From an uncultured Methanobrevibacter sp. (GTDB taxonomy: Archaea > Methanobacteriota > Methanobacteria > Methanobacteriales > Methanobacteriaceae), in NCBI RefSeq assembly GCF_900314695.1, contig NZ_OMWD01000007.1:1-64000 (forward strand): a stretch of DNA of 64,000 bases. The letters run 5' to 3'. Of the stretch, positions 8,685-18,020 are shown one piece after another (the stretch's first letter is position 1; each line of letters opens with the position of its first letter). Made by a program: the position numbers and the translations under genes. A model generated the notes under the pieces. That model worked only from the letters and a program-made list of their open reading frames with translations, was not told where the DNA came from and searched no databases.

Positions 8685-9554
8685 ATGAATTTTAGTCTAA
8701 TATGCTTATTTCAAATATCAATTACAGTGCTATTTTGCATTATGGCTGCAATTTTTGATGTAAAAGATGGTATTATTCCCAACTGGTTGACAAGATTTCT
8801 TTTGATTTTTGGATTTATATCTAATTTAATTTTGTCGCTGTTTTCATCTAACATTAAATACATTTTAGCTTCAATTATTTCAGTAGTTATAACTTACTTC
8901 ATCACTTATATGATGTGGCAATTGAATATATGGGGTGGTGGTGATGTAAAATTATTCACTGGAATATCTTCAGTAATACCATTCGGTACCAATGTTGACT
9001 TTTTGGATATTTTTCCCCAATTGTCCATATATCCGTTTTCGTTTAGTGTTGTCTTAAACAGTATCTTGGTATCATTTCCATTTCTAATAATCTTTGTAAC
9101 CTATTTGATATTTAAAAACAATATTTTCAAAGAAAATAAGGATTTTCTATTCAATTTACTTAATATTAACAGTGTAAAATATCTGATTGAATCCACCCTC
9201 AATAAAATGATTCCTGTAAAGGATATATGTGAAGGCGCAATTGTTAATGAATATTATTTCAATAATGAGCATATTTGTCATTTAATAAATGAAATTGGGG
9301 GTAACTTGAAGGTCTATAAAAATGAACATGATTCGTATTATAAATATTATTTTAAATCACAAAGTGCAGGTGGAATAACTGAAAAGGAAATGTATCTGCT
9401 AAAAATTATGAATGCTCAGGGGTTTATTTCTGATGAAATTTCAGTTAAGATTTCATTTCCATTTGCGCCGGCAATTCTTTTTGGTCTGATGGTTGCAGTT
9501 ATTTACGGAGATATAATAATGTTATTTACAAAAAATATTTTTTTGGTGGTTTGA
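8685..9554 (+). CDS. Type IV prepilin / preflagellin peptidase (A24 aspartic peptidase, EppA/FlaK type)
   Basis: 289 aa polytopic membrane protein. The two catalytic Asp motifs of the A24 family are visible: the first in FDVKDGIIPNWLTRF and the second in the GxGD motif (GGGDVKLF, about residue 85). It cleaves class III signal peptides of archaeal pilins. Compared with short FlaK it has an extra hydrophilic segment of about 100 residues (roughly 150-250). It directly precedes a gene encoding a class III signal-peptide protein, its likely substrate. Confidence 0.88.
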   Translation: MNFSLICLFQISITVLFCIMAAIFDVKDGIIPNWLTRFLLIFGFISNLILSLFSSNIKYILASIISVVITYFITYMMWQLNIWGGGDVKLFTGISSVIPFGTNVDFLDIFPQLSIYPFSFSVVLNSILVSFPFLIIFVTYLIFKNNIFKENKDFLFNLLNINSVKYLIESTLNKMIPVKDICEGAIVNEYYFNNEHICHLINEIGGNLKVYKNEHDSYYKYYFKSQSAGGITEKEMYLLKIMNAQGFISDEISVKISFPFAPAILFGLMVAVIYGDIIMLFTKNIFLVV

Positions 9555-9980
9555 ATGATTGGGGAAAATCATGGTCAGGTCTCTTTAGAGTATTTGTTGA
9601 TTTTTACAATTTCTTTAATTATTTTGATTGCATTTACTATGCCCTTAGTAAATAAAAGTATGGAAACAACATTGGATGTTTCTGATTCTCTAAAAATCAA
9701 ATCTGATTTGTCAAAAATCGCTTCAGCTATCAAAACGGTCTATGGAGAGGGTCAAGGATCAAAACAAACGGTCAATGTTTATGTACCACAATCAGTTAAG
9801 GTAAATTTTGAAAGTAAATATCTGTCTTGCAATTTAAAGCTTAAGGATAAATCGAATAAATATATTAAGGTTCCTTATAAGTCAAATCTTGAATCTTCTT
9901 CATTAACTCTTAAAAAGGGTAAAAATTCTGTTGTTGTAGAATGGCCTGCAGGTAGTGAAAACATGTTTGTTAGTGTATGA
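9555..9980 (+). CDS. Class III signal-peptide (pilin-like) protein
   Basis: 141 aa. The N-terminus carries GQVSLEYLLIF, the QxSxEYL class III signal motif of archaeal pilin-like proteins, followed by a hydrophobic helix (about residues 12-30) and a mostly beta, extracytoplasmic C-terminal part. The cleavage site precedes the Gln. The gene is separated by zero bases from the stop of the prepilin peptidase gene (TGA 9552-9554, ATG 9555), so enzyme and substrate are co-expressed. It is presumably a minor pilin or surface protein. Confidence 0.85.
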   Translation: MIGENHGQVSLEYLLIFTISLIILIAFTMPLVNKSMETTLDVSDSLKIKSDLSKIASAIKTVYGEGQGSKQTVNVYVPQSVKVNFESKYLSCNLKLKDKSNKYIKVPYKSNLESSSLTLKKGKNSVVVEWPAGSENMFVSV

Positions 9981-10058
9981 TTTTGCATGATTCTATCAAA
10001 AGTTATTTTAATAGCGTTATTTAAAATATAATCTATAATGTTAAATGGCGTGTGAATT

Positions 10059-10865
10059 ATGGATATTATAACTTCAATTATTTATATCATTTTATTCATT
10101 ATAATGATGATATTTGTCTTTTCTATTGGTATGATTAGGAAATACATGCCAAAAAAGGAAATTCTTTTAGTTATTCTTGTAGCTTTTTTAATCGGATCAA
10201 TTGGAGGTGCATTTTTCCTGGAACCTATTTATCAGGAAGTGCCTTCGGTCATGACTGCTGTTGAAAGGAATATGCCTAATAATGAAGAGACATTATATTT
10301 GGATTTATCTTCTTCAAATGATTTGGCTGAACTAGAAAATAATCTGTCTCATACTGACGGTTTTAAATCATATAATGAGGAAAGTGTTTCGATATCTCTG
10401 TGGAGTTTTAGTGATACTGAAAAGTCATATTTTGAAGAGATAGTTGGAAACATTGATGATCACTATAAGAATTATACTGTAAACTCTTCTGGAAAGATTA
10501 CTATTTATCTTGCAGATAATTATTCTGCATCCAATGCTTTGAAATCTTTTTCAGATTGGTATAAGTTAGTATATGGGGATACATTATCTTATGCACAAGT
10601 ACATTCAAAATTGGTAATTGATGCATCACATTTGGATGAATTTGAGAAAAACTTGCTTGCTCGAGGTATTGTTGCAAGTAAGATGGAAGGTCCAATTCAG
10701 AGTAGTATTGACAATGCAAATGCATCAATGGTTTCAGATACCAGTTTCGTATTATTCACTGGAGCAATAGGAATTTTCGTTGCGGTACTTGGAATTTATT
10801 TCGATTCGTTTGTTGTATATTATAGAAGACTTAGAAAATTCTTAAGGACTAAACAAAAACGGTAA
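10059..10865 (+). CDS. Membrane protein of unknown function
   Basis: 268 aa. Two hydrophobic segments lie at the N-terminus (about residues 4-26 and 34-56) and one near the C-terminus (about 228-250), followed by a basic tail (RRLRKFLRTKQKR). The central 170 residues are hydrophilic and would face outside if the C-terminal tail is cytoplasmic. No enzymatic motif is recognised. It ends 4 bases before the Dph6-like gene and may share its transcript. Appears to be a Methanobacteriales-type hypothetical. Confidence 0.75.
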   Translation: MDIITSIIYIILFIIMMIFVFSIGMIRKYMPKKEILLVILVAFLIGSIGGAFFLEPIYQEVPSVMTAVERNMPNNEETLYLDLSSSNDLAELENNLSHTDGFKSYNEESVSISLWSFSDTEKSYFEEIVGNIDDHYKNYTVNSSGKITIYLADNYSASNALKSFSDWYKLVYGDTLSYAQVHSKLVIDASHLDEFEKNLLARGIVASKMEGPIQSSIDNANASMVSDTSFVLFTGAIGIFVAVLGIYFDSFVVYYRRLRKFLRTKQKR

Positions 10866-10869
10866 TTTT

Positions 10870-11550
10870 ATGAAAGTTGCTATTCTATTTTCTGGTGGAA
10901 AAGATAGTACGATGGCATTGTATTATGCATTAAAGGAGGAAGAAGATGTTAAATATCTTCTTTCCATGAAATCCGTTAATGATGAATCTTACATGTTTCA
11001 TGTCCCAAACATTCACATCACTGATTTGCTTGCAGAAGCGCTTGATATTCCTATCATTTCTGCGGTGACTCAAGGTGTTAAAGAAGAAGAACTTGAAGAT
11101 TTAAAAAGAGAATTTGAAAATCTTAAAAGTTTGGGTGTTGAAGCCATATACACCGGGGCACTTTATTCTGTTTATCAAAAATCCAGAATCGAAAGACTGG
11201 GGGATGAAGTTGGCCTAAAGATTATTTCACCATATTGGCATGTAAATGAACTTGAATATATGAGAGAAATTGTTTCTCTGGGCTTTAAGATTATCATTTC
11301 AGGCGTAGCTGCTTGGGGTTTGGATGAATCTTGGCTGGGACGAATCATTGACGATAAAGTCATTGATGAGTTGGTTAAACTCAATGAAAAATATCAGGTC
11401 AACATTGCTTTTGAAGGTGGTGAGGCCGAAACATTAGCTATAGACGGTCCTATTTTTAAAAAAAGAGTTAAAATATTAAAAGATAAAAAAGAATGGCATC
11501 TTGACAGTGGTGTTTATATTATTGAAGATGCGATTCTTGAAGAAAAGTGA
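10870..11550 (+). CDS. Diphthine-ammonia ligase family protein (Dph6-like)
   Basis: 226 aa. The N-type ATP pyrophosphatase motif SGGKDST is at residues 8-14, and the family motif EGGEAETL, close to the C-terminus, is intact. Members amidate diphthine to diphthamide on elongation factor 2. Length matches the archaeal TIGR00289 group. It ends at the tail of the convergent UPF0200 gene (stop codons adjacent at 11550/11551). Confidence 0.88.
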   Translation: MKVAILFSGGKDSTMALYYALKEEEDVKYLLSMKSVNDESYMFHVPNIHITDLLAEALDIPIISAVTQGVKEEELEDLKREFENLKSLGVEAIYTGALYSVYQKSRIERLGDEVGLKIISPYWHVNELEYMREIVSLGFKIIISGVAAWGLDESWLGRIIDDKVIDELVKLNEKYQVNIAFEGGEAETLAIDGPIFKKRVKILKDKKEWHLDSGVYIIEDAILEEK

Positions 11551-12090
11551 TTACAAGTTAATCTCTTTTAAAAATTCATTAATTTCTTCGCTGTAGCTTT
11601 CCAAATCGCTTTCATTGATAATTAGTTTATCTGAAAGTGCAATCACATTGCCGATTCCAAAGTCCAATTCCATTTGGTCTCTTTTTGCAAATTCATTGTA
11701 GTCTTTAGAATCATCTTCTCTCATCCTGTTTTGCAATCTTTTAAAACGTAAGGTAGGATTTGCAAAGATTGAAAGAATAATGAAATCATCAAAGTTTTCC
11801 TTAAACATTTCCACTTCATGATGGCTTCTAATTCCATCGACAACAATGGCATTTTCAATTCCTTCTTTTTCAAGTTGTTTAATTTTTTTGATGGTAAGTT
11901 CTGAAACTATATATTCGCCCTTTTCTTTTCTAAGATTTTTGGCAGTTTCTTTAGTGCTTTCACCTCTTTTTTTTGCTTCTTCTCTTATTATGTCTCCCAT
12001 ACTTACAATAATGGCTCCTCTTTCAGTAGCCATATCAGAAACTAAACCCTTTCCAGATCCAGGTAACCCTGAAATTCCCATAACTTGCAT
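11551..12090 (-). CDS. UPF0200 P-loop kinase-like protein (possible dephospho-CoA kinase-like)
   Basis: 179 aa nucleoside-monophosphate-kinase fold. Walker A GLPGSGKG is at residues 8-15, followed by SMGDIIREEA (NMP-binding segment), VVDGIRSHHEV (Walker B region) and a LID-like stretch RLQNRMREDD. This matches the archaeal UPF0200 family, distantly related to CoaE. It lies six bases behind the 4-phosphopantoate-beta-alanine ligase gene, hinting at a coenzyme A-related role, but archaeal dephospho-CoA kinase is usually a different family. Confidence 0.85.
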   Translation of the reverse strand: MQVMGISGLPGSGKGLVSDMATERGAIIVSMGDIIREEAKKRGESTKETAKNLRKEKGEYIVSELTIKKIKQLEKEGIENAIVVDGIRSHHEVEMFKENFDDFIILSIFANPTLRFKRLQNRMREDDSKDYNEFAKRDQMELDFGIGNVIALSDKLIINESDLESYSEEINEFLKEINL

Positions 12091-12096
12091 TCTTAT

Positions 12097-12834
12097 TCAC
12101 TCTTTAATTTTTATTTGTTGTAATGATTCTTTAAGGTTTTCTTCATTGTCAAATTCATTAACTATGTTTATCAGGACTTGTTTATCCTGAGTTTTTAAGT
12201 CTTCAGCAATTTTTGTCATATATGGTATAGCCCTAACGATATTGTCCATAATTGACACGTCTGACATCTTTGATGTTCTTGAAAGTGGATTTAAATCGAT
12301 TGTAATGATATTCTTACCTGATTTTTTTAGTATTTCTGCTCTGTCACCATCTTCAAGAGGAACCAAAACGGTGTCTGATGAATATATTCCTGTCTTGCTT
12401 GCTGAAGCCCTATTGTTTTTGATATCATCAATATATTCGATATCATCATCTAAGGTGCCTAAAATATCATTATATCCATGGTCCTTGTATAGTTTTGTCA
12501 ATAATCTTATACGTTCATCAGTTCTGTAAAATAAGTTAATTTCAATTTTAGCATCAATGCTTTGCGCCAATTCAATTAGTTCATCACAGGCAAGAGCAGA
12601 TGCATTACCATTGACGGAAATAACAGGATTATTTGATAAAAGTAGGGCAGCTACGGCAACATACATTGCCCTTTTTGCAGGGTATGTAGTTTTTTCTCCA
12701 ATCAAATAATCAAAAGCTTCTCCTCTTCCATGTGCAATCATTCCAGAATCTGCAAGGTAGCCTTTCTGTGAAGCTTTAACTATTTTGTCTCTTAAAAGCA
12801 ATGACTCATAACGGGGGTGAGATTTTGGTATCAT
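12097..12834 (-). CDS. 4-phosphopantoate-beta-alanine ligase
   Basis: 245 aa archaeal phosphopantothenate synthetase (former DUF137). It joins 4-phosphopantoate and beta-alanine using ATP, replacing bacterial PanC/CoaA order. Conserved stretches include IPKSHPRYESLLLRDKI at the N-terminus, GMIAHGRGEAFDYL, NPVISVNGNASAL and DLNPLSRTS. The start overlaps the upstream membrane-protein gene by ATGA (12831-12834), indicating translational coupling. Confidence 0.93.
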   Translation of the reverse strand: MIPKSHPRYESLLLRDKIVKASQKGYLADSGMIAHGRGEAFDYLIGEKTTYPAKRAMYVAVAALLLSNNPVISVNGNASALACDELIELAQSIDAKIEINLFYRTDERIRLLTKLYKDHGYNDILGTLDDDIEYIDDIKNNRASASKTGIYSSDTVLVPLEDGDRAEILKKSGKNIITIDLNPLSRTSKMSDVSIMDNIVRAIPYMTKIAEDLKTQDKQVLINIVNEFDNEENLKESLQQIKIKE

Positions 12835-13214
12835 TTTAAATCAATCCTCATTTGGGCAAGATATCCTAAAAATGTTGTTATCAGTAAAGTTATTATAATC
12901 ATTGAAGTAATATGAAATGGATAATCTCCAATTATTGGATTATTTACATTAGGTATAATAAAAAATATGTAATCTAGAATCATATTCACTATTATAAATG
13001 CTATTCCTGCAAGTAAACCTTCAACAACCTCATTTTCGTTAATATTTCGAATGTAGAGTATTCCGAAAAATCCGGTTATGATAATTATGAGTATTGGAAC
13101 CATAATATTGACATATGGGAGGTTATTATTAAAAATTGGATTGAAAATATTTGTTAAAAAATATGTTAAAAACCATATTAATGCTCCAAATATTATCGCT
13201 AATTTTAATTTCAT
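12831..13214 (-). CDS. Small four-helix membrane protein
   Basis: 127 aa with four predicted membrane helices at about residues 5-25, 35-52, 66-90 and 100-122. No known motif. It is the first gene of the minus-strand coenzyme A cluster, overlapping the next gene by four bases. I cannot assign a function; transport of a pantothenate-pathway intermediate would be a guess only. Confidence 0.7.
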   Translation of the reverse strand: MKLKLAIIFGALIWFLTYFLTNIFNPIFNNNLPYVNIMVPILIIIITGFFGILYIRNINENEVVEGLLAGIAFIIVNMILDYIFFIIPNVNNPIIGDYPFHITSMIIITLLITTFLGYLAQMRIDLK

Positions 13215-13541
13215 ATTAATTAAACCTTAAAATAACTATCAATAGTATCTTTGATTTAGAAATATTAAATACTTTTCTAAGTTAATCTAAAGTCTATTTA
13301 AAAAAAGTGTTGGGATGGTTAGGTAGATAATTATGTAATTATCCACCTAACTACTTGTTTTTTACAAGCTTTTAGAGAAATGAATTTTAAAATTTGGCTG
13401 TTTAATCTATCTCTCGGCTACATTGTAGCCAAGTAATACTTTATACATTCAAGTATATAAACTTATTTGAATTTTATTAAAATTCAAGTATACTTTACTA
13501 ATAACCTATATATTCTTTGATTTACTAAAATTAAATTGACC
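13215..13541. other. Intergenic region with clustered palindromes
   Basis: This divergent intergenic stretch of 327 bases has no convincing ORF. It contains a long imperfect hairpin (13318-13333 pairing with 13336-13351, one mismatch), CTTGT-T5-ACAAG (13354-13368), GGCTAC-ATT-GTAGCC (13416-13430), and an AT-rich TTGAATTTTA inverted repeat near 13469-13490. It may be a structured RNA or a cluster of regulatory sites; promoters for both neighbours must also lie here. Confidence 0.55.
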
Positions 13542-14585
13542 ATGTATAATGAGGAACAAGAAAATTATTATCAAAGAATGTTATCTAACTCCATTTCTTC
13601 AATGTATCCGTCAGAAGAAGCTAAAAAAAGAGCTAGAAGAAAATCCCCACTTTATTTTGATGATTTAAAAGAAAAATTATTAGTAAAATATGGTGGAAAA
13701 AAAGTAACTGATATTAAAAATTCAGAAATAATTTCCACAGATTATGGGGAGACTTTGAAGATAACAACAAAAGAAAAGATTAATTTCAATATTGTTGATA
13801 ATGATTTTAAAAATCAGATGAACCATAATCTGAAATTGCTTCCAAAAATTGGCATTAAAAAAGAACAAAACCTCAAAAATCAAGGTTATGACACAATAGA
13901 ATCACTTAAAAAACATGATACATACTGTAATGTAGCATCTAAATTTTTGGATAGCATCGAAGATATGTCATTCCAGGATGTGATGAATTTGCTTGACCGC
14001 AATAAGTACTCCCGTAAATGCAGAGATAATCTGATAAAATGCGTCAGTCTTACAGATTGCGAGAACTTCAAATTCATGGACATAGAAACAAAAGGTCTTT
14101 CAAATGTGCCTGTAATCCTAATAGGGGTTGCTGAAATAAAAAATGATAACATTATAACTTCACAATATTTTTTAAGAGATTATGGCGAGGAACCTGTAAT
14201 TCTGGAAGCTTATCTGTCACATTTGGATGAAGATTCTGTTCATGTGACTTTCAATGGAAAAAGTTTTGATGTACCATTTATTAATAATAGATGCATATAT
14301 AATAGAATTAATGCCAACCTTGATTTGGCTCATATAGATTTGATGTATTTTGCAAAAAATTTATGGAAAGATGAATTGCCAAATTGCAAACTTCAAACAA
14401 TTGAAAGGGAGTTTTTTGGCATTGAACGGGAAGACGATGTTCCTGGCCAATATATTCCAGGATATTATGATACTTATTTATCCAAAAACAATATTGGTCC
14501 TATTGTGCCCATTATAGAACACAACAGGCAGGATATTGTTTCACTAGCATCTTTTTTGGAGAAAATGTATAAGGATGTAAATTAA
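13542..14585 (+). CDS. YprB/MrfB-like RNase H-fold exonuclease
   Basis: 347 aa. The C-terminal half (about 170-345) is a DEDDh-type exonuclease domain: FMDIETKGL gives the first Asp/Glu, VTFNGKSFDVPFI the second Asp, and EHNRQDIVSLASF the His-Asp. The N-terminal half includes a helix-hairpin-helix-like stretch (LPKIGIKKEQNLKNQGYDT). This is the COG3359 family, whose Bacillus member MrfB works with helicase MrfA in mitomycin lesion repair; a MrfA-like helicase is encoded at 52663. The next gene follows after one base. Start ATG 13542 chosen over TTG 13536. Confidence 0.82.
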   Translation: MYNEEQENYYQRMLSNSISSMYPSEEAKKRARRKSPLYFDDLKEKLLVKYGGKKVTDIKNSEIISTDYGETLKITTKEKINFNIVDNDFKNQMNHNLKLLPKIGIKKEQNLKNQGYDTIESLKKHDTYCNVASKFLDSIEDMSFQDVMNLLDRNKYSRKCRDNLIKCVSLTDCENFKFMDIETKGLSNVPVILIGVAEIKNDNIITSQYFLRDYGEEPVILEAYLSHLDEDSVHVTFNGKSFDVPFINNRCIYNRINANLDLAHIDLMYFAKNLWKDELPNCKLQTIEREFFGIEREDDVPGQYIPGYYDTYLSKNNIGPIVPIIEHNRQDIVSLASFLEKMYKDVN

Positions 14586-14586
14586 A

Positions 14587-16092
14587 ATGGGACTTTTTGA
14601 TAGATTTAAGAAAAATGATAAAAAAGAACGCAAAGCCATTTCAAAAGATGATGTGGAAATTGAAGAAGATCAACTGTTATTGCAAAAAATAGCCACAACA
14701 AACAAGGACAGGTACGAACGGGCGGCAGCTGCAGATCAAATAACTAATCAGTATGTTGCATTGGACATGGCTAAAAATGTAAAGGATAGGGCAATCAGAT
14801 TAATTGCAGCAAATAAGCTCACAGATGAAAATTTACTGTGGGATGCTGCTGAAAACTCAAAATTCTTTGACGTAAGGAGTTTTGCATACGAAAGACTGGG
14901 CGAAAACAACAAGTCAATTGCCGAAATTGTAATAAATACAAAGAAAAATCAACATGTGGATGAAATATTTGAAAAGGTCGTTGATGAGGAAACCCTTAAA
15001 TGGATTGCTATTGAAGCTGACGACAAACGATATAGGAATGAAGCAGTAAGTAAAATAGAGTCCCGAGAAGTTCTGCAGGATTTGATCTTTAAGGCTAATG
15101 ATAATGATATTAAAAAAGCAGCAATCAATAAAGATAAATTTGATGATGAAAATGTCCTTGAAGAAATTGCAATTTCTCAAAAAGATGAAGGTGTCAAAAC
15201 TGCAGCAATTAACAAAATCACTGACGGTGAAAAATTAGCAAATATAGCTAAAAATGAAGACAATGCAAAAATCCGTTCACTTATTTTTGAAAAGATAGAT
15301 AATCCCGAAATATTAAAGGACATAGTTTTAAACTCCGACAAATCTGATGTACGTCTGGATTTGGTTCCAAAATTGGATGATGAAGAATTGCTTACACAAA
15401 TAGCCTTAAATGATCCTGATAAAATTGTCAGAAGCGAAGCTGTTAAGAAAATTAGTAATGAAGATGATTTGTTGAAGATTATTAAAAATGATGATGACAG
15501 GTTCGTTCGCCAAATTGCAGTAAACAATATTAAAAATCCTCAAATATTAATAAACATAGCATTAAACGACGATGACCAATTTGTAAGAAATCATGCAATT
15601 AAAAATCCAAATTTAGTTGATGAAAACGATTATTTGGAAATAGTAATCAATTCGACTCATGAAGATGTGGCCAGTGAAGCCATGAAACACATTCATGATG
15701 AAAAATCATTTATTAAAATCCTGAACGAAGCAAAATTGGAAAATATCAGAAAGGACACATTGGATAATATTGATGATTTGGAAACATTGATAAAAATTGT
15801 TTTAGCCAATAAAGATGAGGAATTTTCACTTAAGGCCTTAAATAAAATCAATGTTGAAAGCTGTCTGATAAAGATATATGAACAGGGGATTTCTGAAAAC
15901 ATCTCAGTCAGAGCAGTTTCCAAAGTCAGAAACCAGAAATTTTTAACAAAAATAGTTAAAAAGGAGCCTCAATGGAGAGTTCGTGAAGCCGCTGTAAAAC
16001 ATATTGTAAGTAAAAAGGTTTTAAAAGAAGTTTCAATCAATGATGAAAACGAATATGTAAGAAATGTGGCAAAAAAGAGGATGAATCTATAA
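14587..16092 (+). CDS. HEAT-like alpha-helical repeat protein
   Basis: 501 aa. After a basic N-terminus (MGLFDRFKKNDKKERK) it consists of about 14-16 repeats of roughly 25-30 residues with the pattern L-x-x-I-A-x-N-D-x-D-x-x-V-R-x-x-A-x-x-K-I, typical of HEAT/PBS-lyase-like solenoids. These bind proteins or nucleic acids. It is one base downstream of the exonuclease gene, so a joint role in nucleic-acid processing is possible. The 3' end overlaps the convergent ferredoxin gene by six bases. Confidence 0.8.
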   Translation: MGLFDRFKKNDKKERKAISKDDVEIEEDQLLLQKIATTNKDRYERAAAADQITNQYVALDMAKNVKDRAIRLIAANKLTDENLLWDAAENSKFFDVRSFAYERLGENNKSIAEIVINTKKNQHVDEIFEKVVDEETLKWIAIEADDKRYRNEAVSKIESREVLQDLIFKANDNDIKKAAINKDKFDDENVLEEIAISQKDEGVKTAAINKITDGEKLANIAKNEDNAKIRSLIFEKIDNPEILKDIVLNSDKSDVRLDLVPKLDDEELLTQIALNDPDKIVRSEAVKKISNEDDLLKIIKNDDDRFVRQIAVNNIKNPQILINIALNDDDQFVRNHAIKNPNLVDENDYLEIVINSTHEDVASEAMKHIHDEKSFIKILNEAKLENIRKDTLDNIDDLETLIKIVLANKDEEFSLKALNKINVESCLIKIYEQGISENISVRAVSKVRNQKFLTKIVKKEPQWRVREAAVKHIVSKKVLKEVSINDENEYVRNVAKKRMNL

Positions 16093-16845
16093 GTAGAATT
16101 CAACTTCTTTTCTTTCGCTGTTTGCATTTTCAAATTCAGGTTTTTTAGCTTCAAATGCATCTCCTGAAAATGAACGTGCATTTTCACCACAAATGCTGAT
16201 GCATGCAGTACATCTGCTGCAAAGATCTAAATTTGTTGAAATAGGATCATCATCTGGAATTGCCTTTTCAGGACAAATTGAAACGCAATCATAACAGAAT
16301 GCACAGATTGTTTCATCGCAGCTGATTTCAAACGGCAGCTGTTTGTAATCGACATAAGGCCTGTTTCCTGGAATTTCACTTTCAAGACTTTTTCCGCTTT
16401 TTATTTTTTCAATGCATTTTTTTGAAAATTCATCGATTTTTTCAATGTCGGCACTGTCAGGTCTTCCCAATGCAACTCCATCAAAAATGGAATGGTGGCT
16501 GATGGTTGTTGCAGCTGCAATCACATCAAAATTATTTTCTTTTAACAAATCAATTAATTCAAGTAATGCATCAGTAACATGAGCGTTTCCGTAGTTTGCT
16601 ATAGCAATTGCTTTAGTGTTATTCCCTTTTAATTTTTCTAATCTTTCACGACCGCTTTTTGGGATTCTGCCTGCAAAAACGGGCATTCCTACAATAGCAA
16701 TGGTATCTTGCGGAAATTCTTTTTCGCCATTGAAATTCAACAAGTCATAAGTTTCACTACCATCATCAAAATTACTTGCAATCTGTTCGACTACTTTTTT
16801 AGTTGTATTGGATGGACTAAAATAAACTTTAACAATTTTTGACAT
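16087..16845 (-). CDS. EFR1-type flavodoxin-ferredoxin fusion protein
   Basis: 252 aa. Residues 1-150 form a flavodoxin-like domain (VYFSPSNTTKKVVEQIA, FMN phosphate loop; GMPVFAGRIP). The C-terminal part carries two 4Fe-4S motifs: CAFCYDCVSICP and CSRCTACISICG. The second cluster has Gly instead of Pro after the last Cys. It is an electron-transfer protein. ATG 16845 follows AGGTGAG; the alternative ATG at 16860 has no ribosome binding site. Confidence 0.9.
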   Translation of the reverse strand: MSKIVKVYFSPSNTTKKVVEQIASNFDDGSETYDLLNFNGEKEFPQDTIAIVGMPVFAGRIPKSGRERLEKLKGNNTKAIAIANYGNAHVTDALLELIDLLKENNFDVIAAATTISHHSIFDGVALGRPDSADIEKIDEFSKKCIEKIKSGKSLESEIPGNRPYVDYKQLPFEISCDETICAFCYDCVSICPEKAIPDDDPISTNLDLCSRCTACISICGENARSFSGDAFEAKKPEFENANSERKEVEFYL

Positions 16846-16948
16846 ACTCTCACCTGACATTAATTATATTTTTCATACAACTTAATGATTTTTAAATCAA
16901 TAGAAACTATTTAATAATATTAAATTTAAAAAATAATTTGGTGATACG

Positions 16949-17977
16949 ATGGAATTAATGAGAGAGCTTTCTTTAGCACCTGGTGTATCAGGTTCTGAAG
17001 AGGAAATAGCTAATATAATTACACGTGAATTAAAAGATGTTGCTGATAAAATCGAAACTGACAGTATGGGAAACTTAATTGCCACTAAAAAAGGTGAAAA
17101 AAAGGCTCCTAGTATTATGTTAGCAGCACACATGGACGAAATTGGTCTAATGGTAAGATATATTGATGATAACGGATTTATTAAATTTTCAAATATTGGT
17201 GGAATAAACGATCAAATGCTAATGAACCAAACCGTAACAGTTCATTCATCAGTTGGCGAACCGATTGTCGGAGTAATTGGATCCAAACCACCTCACGTTA
17301 CCAAACCTGAAGAAAGAAACAAAGTTGTTAAATCTGACGACATGTTTATTGATATTGGTGCTAAAGATAAGGAAGATGCAGAAAAAATGGTCAGAATAGG
17401 AGATAAAATGACCTTCAACGCATTATTCGAAGAGTATCCAAACAACTTAATCATGGGTAAGGCATTAGATAACCGTGTAGGATGTTATGTAATGATGGAA
17501 GTTTTAAAAAGGGTTGAAACCAGAGCTACTGTTTATGGTGTTGGAACCGTACAGGAAGAAGTAGGTCTTAAAGGAGCTAAAACTTCTGCATTTAGATTAA
17601 ACCCTGATTTGGCTATTGCACTTGATGTTACATTATCAGGTGACCACCCTGGAATCAAACCTGAAGAGGCACCTGTAGTGATGGGTAAAGGTCCGGCTAT
17701 TATTTTAGCAGATGCAAGCGGAAGGGGAATTTTAACCCAACAATCAATTAAGGGCATGTTAATCGAAGCTGGGGATGATAATGATATTCCATATCAACTT
17801 GAAGTGAGTGATGGTGGAACTACTGATGGAACTGCAATTCACTTAACTCGTGAAGGAATTCCTACTGGTGTTTTATCTGTTCCTACTCGTTATATCCACA
17901 CTCCAGTAAGTGTATGTAGTATGGATGATATTGAATCAACTATTCAATTGATTACTGAAGCTATAAATAAATTATAG
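16949..17977 (+). CDS. M42 family metallo-aminopeptidase
   Basis: 342 aa, the family's usual length. Dinuclear metal ligands are visible in order: His-Asp in [12 protein letters not shown], Asp in [10 protein letters not shown], Glu-Glu in VQEEVGLKG, Asp in [13 protein letters not shown] and His in [10 protein letters not shown]42 enzymes form tetrahedral dodecamers that trim peptides from the proteasome; they are often misnamed endoglucanase or FrvX. ATG 16949 is preceded by GGTGA. Confidence 0.93.
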   Translation: MELMRELSLAPGVSGSEEEIANIITRELKDVADKIETDSMGNLIATKKGEKKAPSIMLAAHMDEIGLMVRYIDDNGFIKFSNIGGINDQMLMNQTVTVHSSVGEPIVGVIGSKPPHVTKPEERNKVVKSDDMFIDIGAKDKEDAEKMVRIGDKMTFNALFEEYPNNLIMGKALDNRVGCYVMMEVLKRVETRATVYGVGTVQEEVGLKGAKTSAFRLNPDLAIALDVTLSGDHPGIKPEEAPVVMGKGPAIILADASGRGILTQQSIKGMLIEAGDDNDIPYQLEVSDGGTTDGTAIHLTREGIPTGVLSVPTRYIHTPVSVCSMDDIESTIQLITEAINKL

Positions 17978-18000
17978 CTATTTTTTTTCTTTTTTTTGAT
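17978..18000 (+). terminator. Poly-T terminator after M42 peptidase
   Basis: Two T8-type tracts separated by a C follow the stop codon, an archaeal oligo-T termination signal. Confidence 0.5.
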
Positions 18001-18020
18001 TAAATTAAACATATATTGTT

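Noticed and set aside
12242..12529. 95-codon plus-strand ORF
   Set aside because: Antisense to the 4-phosphopantoate-beta-alanine ligase gene, with no start signal.
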